DNA from: Ooceraea biroi
Taxonomy: Eukaryota; Arthropoda; Insecta; Hymenoptera; Formicidae
Length of the DNA: 64,000 nt
Reading direction: 5' to 3'
Assembly: GCF_003672135.1 (NCBI RefSeq)
Contig: NC_039508.1
Span: 4,092,001 to 4,156,000, forward strand
Made by a program: the position numbers and the translations under genes
Part shown: piece by piece, positions 45,601-58,197 of the stretch
Layout: the number at the start of each line of letters is the position of its first letter
How positions within the stretch are numbered: the stretch's first letter is position 1
The notes under the pieces: model-generated
What the model saw: the letters and a program-made list of their open reading frames with translations, nothing else
The model's database searches: none
What the model was told of the DNA's origin: nothing

Positions 45601-46088
45601 GACTTTTTTATAGATTACACGCACTTTGTTTACGTAGTTCTATACGTAGTCGTAGATCAAGAACTCAGGTACGAGCACTGTGCAAATATATATAATACTA
45701 TAAAATATATTTGTGATGAATATAGAGAAAAACAATTGTATAAAATAAGAAATAAAATATATTTTTACTTACGTCATATCATATATATAATCATATAGTT
45801 GTTCCCACGTCCAAATGTGTTCATCATACTTGGACTTCGCTTATAATTAGGTATCTACCAAAACATCGATATTTTATTACATTTCTCATAGACTTTTTTT
45901 CCATCGAAGGAAATGCCAATGATCATAAATTCTATTTGGTCCCTCCTTGAACTTCAACTTGAACTACATAAAAGTTATACAGTCCTGACGGAATATTTAA
46001 GCAGCTATAGGCCTGAGCTATAGGCTAAGACATTGTTTTAATGGTGTATATTTACGAATCCAGTGTTACATGTGTCAAAAGCTTGACT

Positions 46089-46250
46089 ATGGATATCTTT
46101 GATACGGAATATTTTAAGATTAATAAATTCTTTCTTTTGTTTAAAGAGCTATGGCCATATCAAGCGTTATTTATAAGAACTCTGAGATGATTATTTACCG
46201 AAATTGATTATTGTGGAATTAGTATATTGGGCATTCTAGTTACGTGCGCA
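46089..46250 (+). pseudogene. OR exon 1 relic (OR-4-like)
   Basis: Reads MDIFDTEYFKINKFFLLFKE then LWPYQALFIRTLR and a TGA stop at 46188-46190. A further ILGILVTC-like stretch continues in another frame. It matches exon 1 of OR-4 (MDFFDTRCFRINKLFLSF). I found no downstream exons before OR-5 starts at 47046, so only a broken first exon remains. Confidence 0.75.
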
Positions 46251-46559
46251 TCGATGCTAACTATTGAATCGTCGTATATAACGTTTACAAATAATTATAA
46301 CAATTTTAGAAAATTATAATTTAAGGATGGAGAAGAATATAGAACAAAATTAATAAAATTTATGTATTATATAACAAATAATTCCCGTACGTGACTATTT
46401 AAATTGATCTCAAATAATATGCACTTGCTACCTGAAATAGTCTATAAGTCAACTTACATATATACTCTTTCAATTAATTTATCACCAGTTTATATCAGTC
46501 ACATTAGAACAGAATTATTGGCATTTGGCAATAGCATAAAACAGTATTATTAACAGTAT

Positions 46560-47045
46560 TCTTTTAACATAAGTATCATATATACTATTAATGTATAAAG
46601 CGTGCATTACGATGACAGTCACGCGACGTTACAAAGTAACGTCATACTCCATTGATAACTATAGCATTGTGAAAAAGAGGCAACAATTTAAATGGCATTT
46701 CTTTCTTGAGAGTGAATAAATAGCCTATTTCAGCTTTGATGCAGAAACCTCGCTGGTTCATATTACTTATGTCTTGTTGTCAGTCTTACAAATTACGCTT
46801 GATAGTCGTTTAATAAATATCGCTTGTACAAAGAAGAACGCGTGTTGAGAAAAAGATGATTCATTATTCATAAACATGCAACGCTGTGCTTGCAGTGGAC
46901 TTTCTCGCAGTTCTCCATTATTTTCCTGAGTAGAAAATTTTGTTTCGAAATGTCCAAAGGAATACACAATGAGATCCGTAATTAGGTATAAATATTCGAT
47001 GTGATGTCTGATGATCTCGCAGTACTTCCTTGGTAACTTGCTAGA
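46560..47045 (+). promoter_or_regulatory. Conserved OR promoter block upstream of OR-5
   Basis: Shared with the upstream regions of OR-6 to OR-9. Recurrent parts are a CACGCGACGTTACAAAGTAACG segment (palindromic GTTAC/GTAAC core), TTCATTATTCATAAACATGC, TCCAAAGGAATACACAATGA, and GTAATTAG three bases before TATAAATA (46987-46994). The TATA box is 59 bp before the ATG, so the 5' UTR should be only about 30 nt. Confidence 0.7.
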
Positions 47046-49727
47046 ATGTCAGTCTACAACAGTCGTTACTATTATCTCAACAAAGTATTACTATCTATCC
47101 TAGGTTTATGGCCGTATCAATCGCGACTGGAGGGAAACTTAACGCTTACCATTTCGTTATTATTTATTGTCAGTTTTTCGAGCTTAGAGGTGATTTAACA
47201 TCTTTGTAAGGGGATATATCGTATAACAGTGATACATTCAAATCGAGACTGATCATTTGTTCTTGAACTTCACAGTTGTGGAGCTTGATAACCGGCATAA
47301 CGGATTTGTCTATTGTCATAGAGAATCTGTCATCCACACTGATAAACGTTTTCCTAGTAGGGGGAAAGATGGCCAATCATTTGTACAAGTACAAAGTCCG
47401 CATGTCATATTCTGTCGCGCTAAATTAACTGAATCATTCCGTGATTGTGAAATCGAACGAATTCTTTTAAGCTATAGATGAAGGATCTTTTGGATCGTAT
47501 CGAAGAAACTTGGAAGATGATACCAACAGGCCCAGAGAATAAAATATTGCAGAAGTACGCGGAGGAAAGCAGAAGCTTCACTGTATATTACTCATGTGAG
47601 TTGTTTTTAGCTATAATAATTTAGTAACAATATAATATAATATTTATAATTATTAATATTGCGACATATATATACATATACATTATAACAATATGTATAT
47701 TAAGATTTTTCTATTAAATATATTGATTTTTCTATTGAATTTATTTTTTATCTGATTGCGAATGTTGAATATCTAACGAGTGAGAAACCGATATTTCAAA
47801 GTTGCAGTCAATATAATTTCTAGTCTGCTTATAAATTAATAAATTATTACCTAAGTGTTTAGTTAGAAAGTAAAACAGAATTTTATTTTCTTCTTTTGAA
47901 CAATTGACAAGAATGTAAAGTGAATTAAAGCTTTTTTCCCCATCGTTTTCTTCACATTTTTTGAATAATAATTCCTCAATTAAGATAGCTTAATATTAAT
48001 TATTATTACGCATTTAGGTTTTCATTAGCTCTCCTCTTTATCTCAAAGAAATTTTTTTTCTATCAAGTAGATGATTTTTAAAATAACAAGAATTGAGAAA
48101 AAGTAAGTTGACTCTTGCAGTGATAATGTATACCATATGGATTTTCTACTCTACGATGCCGGTTGTCCTCCGTGGAATATATTCGTTTTTACCGAACCAG
48201 ACGTACGAAATTAAATTTCTGTTTCGCGTCGAACACGTGATTGATGTAGAAAAGTACTTTAATCTATTGATGATATATGCGATCATTAGCGTGTTCTACA
48301 TAGTAAGTGTAGTGGTAGCAATTGACTGCATATTTGTAGCTTGCATACAACATAATACCGCATTGTTTGAATGTATACGGTAAGTCGCTTTTGCGAACAC
48401 AGAGTCATAATCCAACAAAAAAATTAACACTAACAGCCGTTCTGATGAAATGAGATGATCATTATTATTAAATAGATTTAACATGGAGCGCATAAGATCT
48501 GTGGATTGTGCTCAAGCTGAAACTCAATGGATGCTCAAGCCAAACATAGCTGACGATGAAGTATATCATATCATAATTGGCTGCATCAAATCGTATAAGA
48601 ATGCTTTAAAGTTAATATCATATTTTGGTATATATGTGTATTGCACAGTTTGCTACTTTACGTAAAAGATTTTAATCACATTCCCCTCTTAGATTTCTGT
48701 AAATTTTAATTATCATTTTATTTTATTTTATTTTATTTTTATTAACATTTAATTAAGACATTGACATAGAGTACACAATTTATATATGTGTTGTCACATA
48801 GTATACGTGCATGTACATGTAGCCTTATGTCATTTTCTATGAAGTTGAATTGAAATAATTATATTACATCTACTTGATATAACAATGGATTTATTTCATC
48901 GTTTCATGCAAAGCTTTTCCAGCGTACTTTCTTCTGCTAACTCAGAACTGTTTCTGGTACTGCTAGGAAGTGTTATAGTGTGCTTAAGTTTCAGTGCGGC
49001 TCAGGTGAATATTCGGTAAATGTGAATATTTGTGACTGATATGTGCTTCTTATATAAAATATTGAAGAAATTACATATTGTTAAAGTTAATGCTATTGGA
49101 CAATCAACTGGATGCGATTATTAGACTCATCTCTCTAAATGTGGCGGAATTAATGCATATATATTACTTGAGTTTGATGTCACAACAACTGATCAACTAC
49201 AGCACTGGAATTCAAGAAGTAATGTACGCATATTTATTTTGCAATTTCGAACTGAATCATGCCTTCATTTTTTGGAATGTTGAAATAATGGACAAAAAAC
49301 TATTTGCACATATATATTTGAGAAACGTTTTTACAATATATTTTTTTACTATATATCATATTTCTATAGATCTGCACGCGTATTCCTTTAGATAGTGTAA
49401 AAATGGTTGTTATTTAGTCAGTAAATGAGAAAATAAATATAGGAAAAGTAAATGTTGAATAATTGAATAGTTACAACTGCGACTGGTACACGATTTCGCT
49501 GAGATCCAGACAATTGTTAAAATTTACTTTACTGCGCGCTAGTAAACCGTGCCAAATAATGGCTGGAAATCTGTATGTAATGTCGATGGAGAACTTTGGT
49601 TCAGTACGTATAAATGTATTATCATTTCGGTGATTATTTTGTAGAATGCAATATCTTTGAAATATTATATTTTCAGATTATAAAAGCCTGCATATCTTAT
49701 GTCACGATGCTTCTATCATTGCAATAA
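47046..49727 (+). CDS. Odorant receptor OR-5 (7tm_6), intact, 395 aa
   Basis: Nine exons: 47046-47189, 47276-47395, 47478-47595, 48121-48379, 48476-48610, 48914-49004, 49087-49223, 49471-49603, 49677-49727; 396 codons. N-terminus MSVYNSRYYYLNKVLLSILG with LWPYQ; exon 3 begins MKDLLDRIEETWKMIPTGPE; exon 8 CDWYTISLRSRQLLKF; last exon IIKACISYVTMLLSLQ. First of five near-identical tandem genes (OR-5 to OR-9). Exon 4 is one codon shorter than in OR-6 to OR-8. The intron 2 donor (GTCCGC) and the intron 5 acceptor (GCAAAG) are weak but the same in all paralogs. The exon 6 acceptor could alternatively lie nine bases later (CTTTTCCAG|), also in phase. Confidence 0.88.
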
Positions 49728-51159
49728 TTTTTGTACAGAATGTCGAAGAGGAATTTATAATGAGGCGATTCGTAATAAAAGATATGTTAATATCTATTAA
49801 TGCTTGATAATATATTAATATTTGTTAATGCCTGATGATATATTAATAGTAATTGTTAGCCTATTTATCTAATAAAATGAATATATTATTATTTCTGTAG
49901 TTTTGTAACTTGTATAATGCATTGTACTTTTTCCTAGAATTGACGATGGAAATTTTATTCATAAAAATAAATCGTGAAGAAGATGGCCGATTAAAACGGA
50001 AGCCGGTTAAAGTGAGACCGGATAAGAGGGAATCTACTGTATTCGTTTAAGATGTTTGTCATTATTCATTTTCCGTTACAAGATTGCGTACAATTAATTC
50101 TTATTAATTAACATTGTTGCACTAACTTACTGAGACAATATTGGAATCATTTGATTCTGCCGTACATACACAGTTTTCATACTTTAAAACCGACATTGGT
50201 AATGTCAATATTGTAGATAATGTAGATAATATAGGACTCTCCTAGTTCCATCTAAATGAAGGTGCTTTCGCGTTGAAGTTCACAAGAAATCCGACAGTTA
50301 CTCCAGCAGCTAGAGTCTATTGAGTATTGAGTCTAGCTTATTCTCAAAATTATAAATTTAGACATGAATTTTGATTATTTATAAATAATTTGTAAAAATT
50401 ATTTATGAATAAGATAGAACGTCCCACATAGTAATTAAGCGTTCATTATTTGAGGTCCATTTGCTGTCAAATATTTGTCGTTCATACAACCATAACTATT
50501 CAAATTGATTTTTAAATGCGTGTTCTTGCTATCTGAGATACTACTTCAATTACTTACGTATATATTCATTCAACAAGTTTATCATGATAAAATCATCAGA
50601 TTAAATCAATCACGTTAGATGACAACAGAATTATTTGCAATTGAGAATAGCACAAAATAGTATTAACATCCTTCTAATATAAACATCACAAACACTGTTA
50701 ATCTGCATCAATCTGCATCACGATGACAGACGCGACGTTACGAAGTAACGCTACATACTCCATCGACTAAACTGAAGCATTGTGAGAAAGAGGCAACAGT
50801 TGAAATTTAAATGACATCTCTTTCGAAGAGTGAATAAATAGTCTGTTTTAGCTTTGATGCTGAAACCTCAAATGCCTTATATTATTTCCTGTTCTACAGT
50901 TTCACAAATTACGCTTGATAGTCGTTTACCAAATATCGCTTGTACAAAGAACTGCACGTTGAGAAAACGATGATTCATTATTCATAAACATGCAACACTG
51001 CGTTCGCAGTGGACTTTCTCACACTTCTCCATTATCTTTCAGAGTAGAAAATTTTGTTTCCAAATGTCCAAAGGAATACACAATGAGATCCGTAATTAGG
51101 TATAAATATTCGATATGATATCCGATGATCTCGCAGTACTTCTTTGGCAACTTGCTAGA
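49728..51159. other. Spacer OR-5 to OR-6
   Basis: Contains a possible pogo-like terminus (49979-50039), about 500 bp with no recognised content, then the conserved OR promoter block from about 50700. TATAAATA lies at 51101-51108, 59 bp before the OR-6 ATG. No gene seen. Confidence 0.6.
49979..50039. mobile_element. Pogo/Tigger-like terminal repeat remnant
   Basis: On the minus strand the sequence starts CAGTAGATTCCCTCTTATCC and continues GGTCTCACTTTAACCGG. This resembles the CAGT..A..C.CTC.TTATCCGG termini of pogo/Tigger elements, and it abuts TA (50040-50041), their usual target. No matching opposite end or transposase was found nearby, so this is a fragment, identified from recalled motif similarity. 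Confidence 0.4.
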
Positions 51160-54100
51160 ATGTCTGTCTACAACAGTCGTTACTATTATCTCAACAAAGT
51201 AGTACTGTCCATCGTAGGCCTATGGCCGTATCAATCGCGATTGGAGGGGAACGTAATGGCTATCATTACGTTATTGTTTGTTGGCAGTTATGCGGTCTTA
51301 GAGGTGATTTAAACATGTTTGGAAGGGGATATACTGGACACAAGTGTTACGTTAAAATCGAGACTGATCATTCGTTCTTGAACTTCACAGTTGTGGTGTT
51401 TGATAGCCGGTATAACGGATTTGTCTATTGTCATAGAGAATCTGTCACCCACAGTGACACACTTTCTCGTATTGGGAAAAATGGTCAACAATTTGTACAA
51501 TAATTACAAAGTCCGCATGTCATATTCTGTCGTGTTAAATAAAATGAATCATTTCGTGATTGTGAAATCAAACAAATTTGTTTAAGCTGTAGATGAAGGA
51601 TCTATTGGATCGTATCGAAGAAACTTGGAAAATGATACCAACAGGTCCAGAGAACGAAATATTGCAGAAGTACGCGGAGGAAAGCAGAAGCTATACTGTA
51701 CATTATGCATGTGAGCCGTTTTTATGTGTAATAATTTAGTAACAATATAATATAATATATTTATAATAATATATTAATATTGACATATATGTATATATGC
51801 ATATATTATAACAATATATTAGGATTTTCTACTGCTGAAAGTTGAGTGTTTAGCGAGTGAGAAATCAATATTTCAAAGTTGTATTCCATATAATGTTCAG
51901 TCTGCTTATATAAAAATTAATTATTACGTAGTCAGGAAATTTTATTCAAGAAATAAAACGTAATTTTTGTCCTTTCTTTTGAATAACTGATAGCAAATGA
52001 AAGAGGCTTTTAAGACTTTCATAAATAAGCGTTTTCTTCATATTTTTGATGTCATAATTCCTTACTTGATATTAATTATTATGCATTTAGGTTTACATTA
52101 GTTCTAGTTACTTTTACAATAATAAGAGAAGAAAAAAGTTGACTTCTTGCAGTGGCAATGTATGCCGTATGGATTTGTTACTCTATGATGCCATACGTTA
52201 TGAGCGGATTATACATGTTTGTGCCGACGAACGAAACGTACGAAACCCAATATCCGTTTCGCGTGGAACACGTGATTGATATGGAAAAGTATTTTAATCT
52301 GTTGATGCTATTCGGGATCATTAGCGTGTTCTACATAGTATCGATAGTGGTAGCAGTTGACTGTATATTTGTACTTTGCATACAGCATACTTGCACATTG
52401 TTTGAGGGTATACGGTAAGTCGCTCTTGCAAAGGTAGTACTAATGGAGGTATTGAAGGAAACCATTATTATTAAATAGATTTAACATGGAGCGCATAAGA
52501 TCTTTGGATTGTGTTCAAGCTGAAGCTCAATGGATGCTGAAGCCAAACGTGGCAGACGATGAAGCATATCATATCATAATTGGCTGCATCAAATCGTATA
52601 AGAATGCTTTAAAGTTAATATTATATCTTATTGGTACATAGATATATTGCACAGTTCGCTAATTTATGTGAAAGATTTTATTACTCAGATGAATCGGATT
52701 TTAAATTTGCGTAAATTTTAATTAACACTTTGACATAAAGTACACAATGTATACAGGGTGAGGCTCCTAAAACAGGCCACCTGAATATCTCGGCTGTTAT
52801 TGGTGATAGAAAAAAATGTGTCAGACCAAACTTGCATGGTTTCGAGGGACACATAATTTGTTCTAAATAGTTTTTTATTAGGTGGACGCGTAGAGGTCAT
52901 ATGAAGGTCAACTTCGTTTTTTTAAATGGTATGATATGTTTTTTTACGTACCATCTAGTAGAGCGTTTGAAGATGCGCACATTGATCTACAAGTCAAAAT
53001 CATTCAAGGTCACTGAAGGCTAAAATTTCTAAGTGCTAGAACTTTTTTATTTCTGAGTTTACGGTATTTTCAATAGCAGAGAACTCTAGGCAATATAAAA
53101 AATAATGATATCATCAACTCAGAACTTCTCGGGAAAAAAAAAATTTCTAACGGCTAGAACTTTTTCATTTCCGATTTTACAGTATTTTCAATAGCAGAGA
53201 ACTCTAGGCAATATAAAGTAAATTATTTTCCCTTGCAGTTGGCCTTCAGTAACCTTGAATGATTTTGACCCGTAGATCAATGTGCGCATCTTCAAACGCT
53301 CTACTAGATGGTACGTAAAAAAACATATCATACCATTTAAAAAAACGAAGTTGACCTTCATATGACCTCTACGCGTTCACCTAATAAAAAACCATTTAGA
53401 ACAAATTATGTGTCCTTCGAAACCATGCAAGTTTGGTCTGACACATTTTTTTCTATCACCAATAACAGCTGAGATATTCAGGTGACCTGTTTTAGGTGTC
53501 TCACCCTGTATATGTGGTGTCCTATATTATACGTGCATGTACATATAGTCTTATGCCATATTTTCTATTAAGTTGAACTAAACTATTTATATTACATCTA
53601 CTTGATATGATAATACATCTATTTCATCGTTTCATGCAAAGCTTTTCCGAGGTGCTCGCTTCTGTTTACTCAACATTTTTTCTGTTTATGTTAGGAATTG
53701 TTATATTGTGCTTAAGTTTCAGTGCGGCGGAGGTAAATATTCGGTAAATTTGAATATTTGAGTAATAAGTGCTTTTTATACAAAATAGTTATTACATATT
53801 GTAAATACATATTATTAAAGTTAATGCTATTAGACAATCAAGTGGATGCGTTTATTAGAATCAGTTCTCTAAATATGGGGCAATCCTTACATATATATTA
53901 CCTGAGTTTCATGTCGCAACAAATGATCGACTACAGCAGTGGAATGCAAGAAGTAATGTACGCATATTGGTTTTGCAATTTCGAACTGAATCATGTTCTT
54001 ATGTTTTGGAATATTTGGAATATAGATTGGAGAAAAGTTTTTACGATATATATATTTTTACTATATATCATATTTCTATGGTTCTGCACGCGCATTCCTT

Positions 54101-54437
54101 TAGATAGTTTAAAAATGGTTGTTATTTATTTAGTAAATGAGAAAGTATGATAGGAAAAATAAATGTTGAATAATTTAATAGTTACAGCTGTGACTGGTAC
54201 GCGATTTCGCTGAGAGCCAGACAATTGTTACATTTCACTTTATTGCGCTCTAGTAAACCGTGCCAAATAACGGCTGGAAATATGTATGTAATGTCGATGG
54301 AGAACTTTGGTTCAGTACGTACGAATGTATTATACTTTCGGTGGGTATTTGGGAAAATGCAATATCTTTGCAATATTAAATTTCAGATTATAAAAGCCTA
54401 CGTATCTTATTTCACGATGCTTCTATCATTGCGATAA
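51160..54437 (+). CDS. Odorant receptor OR-6 (7tm_6), intact, 396 aa
   Basis: Nine exons: 51160-51303, 51391-51510, 51593-51710, 52153-52414, 52479-52613, 53642-53732, 53821-53957, 54182-54314, 54387-54437; 397 codons. Reads MSVYNSRYYYLNKVVLSIVG, exon 2 LWCLIAGITDLSIVIENLSP, exon 4 MPYVMSGLYMFVPTNETYET, last exon IIKAYVSYFTMLLSLR. Intron 5 is about 1 kb, against about 260-300 bp in OR-5, OR-7 and OR-8, because of a 755 bp palindromic element. Exon 6 ends GCGGAG instead of GCTCAG (Ala-Glu for Ala-Gln). No damage to the frame. Confidence 0.88.
52754..53508. mobile_element. 755 bp palindromic DNA element in OR-6 intron 5
   Basis: Ends CAGGGTGAGGC and GTCTCACCCTG start inverted repeats of about 270 bp, recognisable through blocks such as GATGCGCACATTGATCTAC and its reverse complement. 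TATA flanks both ends (52750-52753, 53509-53512), so the target duplication is TATA or TA. The centre carries two direct repeats of about 76 bp (near 53024-53100 and 53141-53217, both with TCAATAGCAGAGAACTCTAG). The same intron in OR-5, OR-7 and OR-8 lacks the element. No open frame for a transposase. Confidence 0.8.
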
Positions 54438-55690
54438 CTTTCGTACAGAACGTTGAAAAGGAACTTATAGTGAGGTGATAATAAAAACTTCATAATATAG
54501 TAATAGTATAGTAATATGTTAATAGTAATGGTTAGTTTATGTATTCTAATGGAACGAATATATTGTAATTTCGGCATTTTTGTAATTATTAAATATTGTT
54601 ATATAATAATAATGAAAACAATGACAATATTTTGTCATATTAGTTCTATTATAAAAAATAGAATATGTAAATGTAATGTCTAAAAAGTGATAAATATTTT
54701 GTTACACCCGGACACTCTCACTCTTACAACGGCACTCACGCAAAGGAAAGGAGAACACGTTTCTTTATAAAAATTGCACTGAAACTTTATTTTACATGCG
54801 CTAAGAATGTACGTCTGTCTTACACCAGAGTCCGGTCTCAACTTACACCTTATTACCTGTTTATCTGTCTCCTGGTCACTCGTCAGCGTCGCGTCTCTAG
54901 GCGACCCCTGTCTTCTCGCTCAGAGCGCACAGCTGTTTCCCAGCTGACGACGATCAGTTCGTTGCACCGAGTGGTTCCAAAACACGGTACCACCCCGGAC
55001 GCAACAATATAATATATTACATATTTCCTACGCGTACACATATTATGCCACACTATATATGTTTTTCGCGCATTTACCTATACATGCGTATGTATATTCA
55101 TTCAACTTGTTTATCATGATAGCTCACCAGATTAAAACAATCACTGTTAAGAACAAAATTATTTGCACTTTAGAATAGTATAAAATAAATAGTATTATTA
55201 ACATCCTTCTAATATAAACATCAAATAAACTGTTAATATATACAATCTGCATTACGATGACAGTCACGCGTTACAAAGGCTCCATCGACTAAAGCATCGA
55301 CTAAACTAAAGCAATGTGAGAAAGAGGCAACAATTTAAATAACATCTTTTTCTAAGAGTGAATAAATCTGCCTGTTTCAGCTTTGATGCTGAAATCTCAT
55401 ATGCTTTGTATTATTTCCTGTTCTACAGATTTACAAATTACGCTTAACAGTCGTTTAACAAATATTGCTTGTACAAAGAAGAACGCGCGTTGAGAAAAAG
55501 ATAATTCATTATTCATAAACATGCAACACTGTGCTTGCAGTGAACTTTCTTGCAGTTCTCCATTATTTTCCAGAGTAGAAAATTTTGTTTCGAAATGTCC
55601 AAAGGAATACACAATGAGATCCGTAATTAGGTATAAATATTCGATGTGATGTCTGATGAGCCCGCAGTATTTCCTTGGTAACTTGCTAGA
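54438..55690. other. Spacer OR-6 to OR-7
   Basis: Holds a 307 bp solo-LTR-like insertion (54700-55006), then the conserved OR promoter block from about 55090. TATAAATA lies at 55632-55639, 59 bp before the OR-7 ATG. No gene seen. Confidence 0.6.
54700..55006. mobile_element. Solo-LTR-like insertion
   Basis: Starts TGTTACACCCGG and ends CCGGACGCAACA, the TG...CA form of retroviral-type LTR ends. It is GC-richer than its flanks and contains a TATAAAAA box near 54757. The matching spacer after OR-8 (62080-62130) lacks it, giving an approximate empty site at GTAAATATATAATATATGC. No internal retrotransposon genes are present. The flanking duplication is unclear, so a DNA element with short inverted ends is also possible. 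Confidence 0.5.
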
Positions 55691-58197
55691 ATGTCTGTCT
55701 ACAACAGTCGTTACTATTATCTCAACAAAGTAATACTATCCATCGTAGGCCTATGGCCGTATCAATCGCGATTGGCGGGGAACGTAATGGCTACTATTAC
55801 GTTGTTCTTTGTTGGCAGTTATGCGGTCCTAGAGGTGATTTAAACATGTTTGTAAGAGTATAACATCGTTACGTTAAAATCGAGACTGATTATTCGTTCT
55901 TGAACTTCACAGTTGTGGTGTTTGATAGCCGGTATAACGGATTTGTCCATTGTCATAGAGAATCTGGCATGCACAGTGTCACACTTTCTCGCCATAGGAA
56001 AGATGGTCAACAATTTATACAATAATTACAAAGTCCGCATATCATATTTTGTCAAGTTAAATAAAATGAATCATTTCGTGATTGTGAAATCAAACAAATT
56101 TGTTTACGCTGTAGATGAAGGATCTTTTGGTTCGTATCGAAGAAACTTGGAAGATGATACCAACAGGCCCAGAGAACGAAATATTACGGAACTACGCGGA
56201 GGAAAGCAGAAGCTTTACTGTACATTATGCATGTGAGCCGTTTTTATTTATAATAATTTAGTAACAATATACTATAATATATTTATAATAATATATTAAT
56301 ATTGCGACATATATGTATATATGCATATATTATAACAATATATTAGGATTTTCTACTGCTGAATGTTCAGTGTTTAGCGCGTGAGAAATTAATAGTTCAA
56401 AGTTATATTCCATCTAATGATTAGTTTGCTTATATAAAAATAAATTATTACGTAGTCAGGAAATTGTTTCAAGAAATAAAACGTAATTTTTGTTCTTTCT
56501 TTCGAATAATTGACAGGAAATGAAAGAGGATTAAAACTTTCATAAGCCAGGGTTTTCTTCATATTTTTGATATTATAATTTCTCATTTAAGATAACTTGA
56601 TATTAATTATTATGCATTTAGGTTTACATTAGTTCTAGTGATTTTTAGAATAATAAGAGAAAAAGAAAATTTACTTCTTGCAGTGGCAATGTATACCATA
56701 TGGATTTTTTACTCTACGATGCCATACGTTATGAGTGGATTATACATGTTTATGCCGACGAACGAAACGTACGAAATCAAATTTGTGTTTCGCGTAGAAC
56801 ACGTGGTTGATATGGAAAAGTACTTTAATCTGTTGATGCTATTCGCGATCATTAGCGTGTTCTACATATTATCGATAGTGATAGCAGTTGACTGTATATT
56901 TGTACTTTGCATACAGCATATTTGCGCTCTGTTTGAGAGTATACGGTAAGTCGCGAATACGGTAAGTTGCGAATACAAAGGTAGTACCAATGGACGTATT
57001 GAAGGAAATCATTAATATTAAATAGATATAACATGGAGCATTTAAGATCTTTAGATTATGCTCAAGCTGAAGCCCAATGGCTACTGAAGCCAAATGTAGC
57101 TGATGATGAAGCATATCATATCATAATTGGCTGCATCAAATCGTATAAGAATGCTTTAAAGTTAATATCATATTTTGGTATATGCATGTATTGCACAAGT
57201 CGCTACTTTACGTGAAAGATTTTGTTAATCAAATTTCTCTTTCAAATTTGTGTAAATTTTAATTAACACATTCACATAAAGTACACAATTTATATACGTG
57301 TTGTCATATATTATATGTACATGTACATATAGCCTTATGTCATATTTCCTATTAAGTTGAACTAAACTATTTATATTACATCTACTTCATATGATAATAC
57401 TATTTTACCATTTCATGCAAAGCTTTTCCAAGGTGTTTGCTTCTGCTTATTCAGCATTGTTTCTGCTTATGTTAGGAATTGTTATAGTGTGCTTAAGTTT
57501 CAGTGCGGCTCAGGTGAATATTCGGAAGATTTAAATATTTGTGAGTGATATGTGCTTTTTATACAAAATATTAATTTAAGAAAGTATATATTGTTAAAGT
57601 TAATGCTGTTGGACTATCAATTTGATACGTTTATTAAAACCATCGCTCTAAATGTGGCGCAATCCTTACATATATATTATCTGAGTTTTATGTCGCAACA
57701 AGTAATCGACTACAGCAATGGAATGCACGAAGTAATGTACGTATATTTGTTTTGCAATTTCGAACTGAATCATGTTTTTATTTTATGGAATATTTGGAAT
57801 ATATCTATAGATTTGAGAAAAGGTTTTACGATATACATAGTTCTATGGATCTGCATGCGCATTCCTTTAAATAGTTTATAAATGATTGTTATTGAGTAAA
57901 CGAAAAAGTATGGAAAATTAAATGTTGAATAATTGAATAGTTACAACTGTGACTGGTACGCAATTTCGCTGAGAGCCAGACAATTGTTAAAATTTACTTT
58001 ACTGCGCGCTAGTAAACCGTGTCAAATAACGGCTGGAAATCTGTATGTAATGTCGATGGAGAACTTCGGTTCAGTACGTACGAATGTATTATAATTTCGG
58101 TGATTATTTGGTAAAATGTAATATGTTTGCAATATTACATTTTCAGATTATAAAAGCCTACGTATCTTATTTCACGATGCTCCTATCATTGCGATAA
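55691..58197 (+). CDS. Odorant receptor OR-7 (7tm_6), intact, 396 aa
   Basis: Nine exons: 55691-55834, 55913-56032, 56115-56232, 56684-56945, 57026-57160, 57423-57513, 57600-57736, 57941-58073, 58147-58197; 397 codons. Starts MSVYNSRYYYLNKVILSIVG; exon 2 LWCLIAGITDLSIVIENLAC; exon 5 begins NMEHLRSLDYAQAEAQW, where its paralogs have MERIRS; exon 7 carries FDTFIKTIALNVAQS; last exon IIKAYVSYFTMLLSLR, shared with OR-6. The OR-6/OR-7 pair is closest in exons 4, 7 and 9. Confidence 0.88.

Noticed and set aside
51222..51503. Frames such as the 93-codon one across OR-6 exon 1 to exon 2 (and equivalents in OR-5 and OR-9)
   Set aside because: They are out of frame with the OR exons and cross intron 1; the L-W-C-L-I exon 2 frame is conserved in all five copies.
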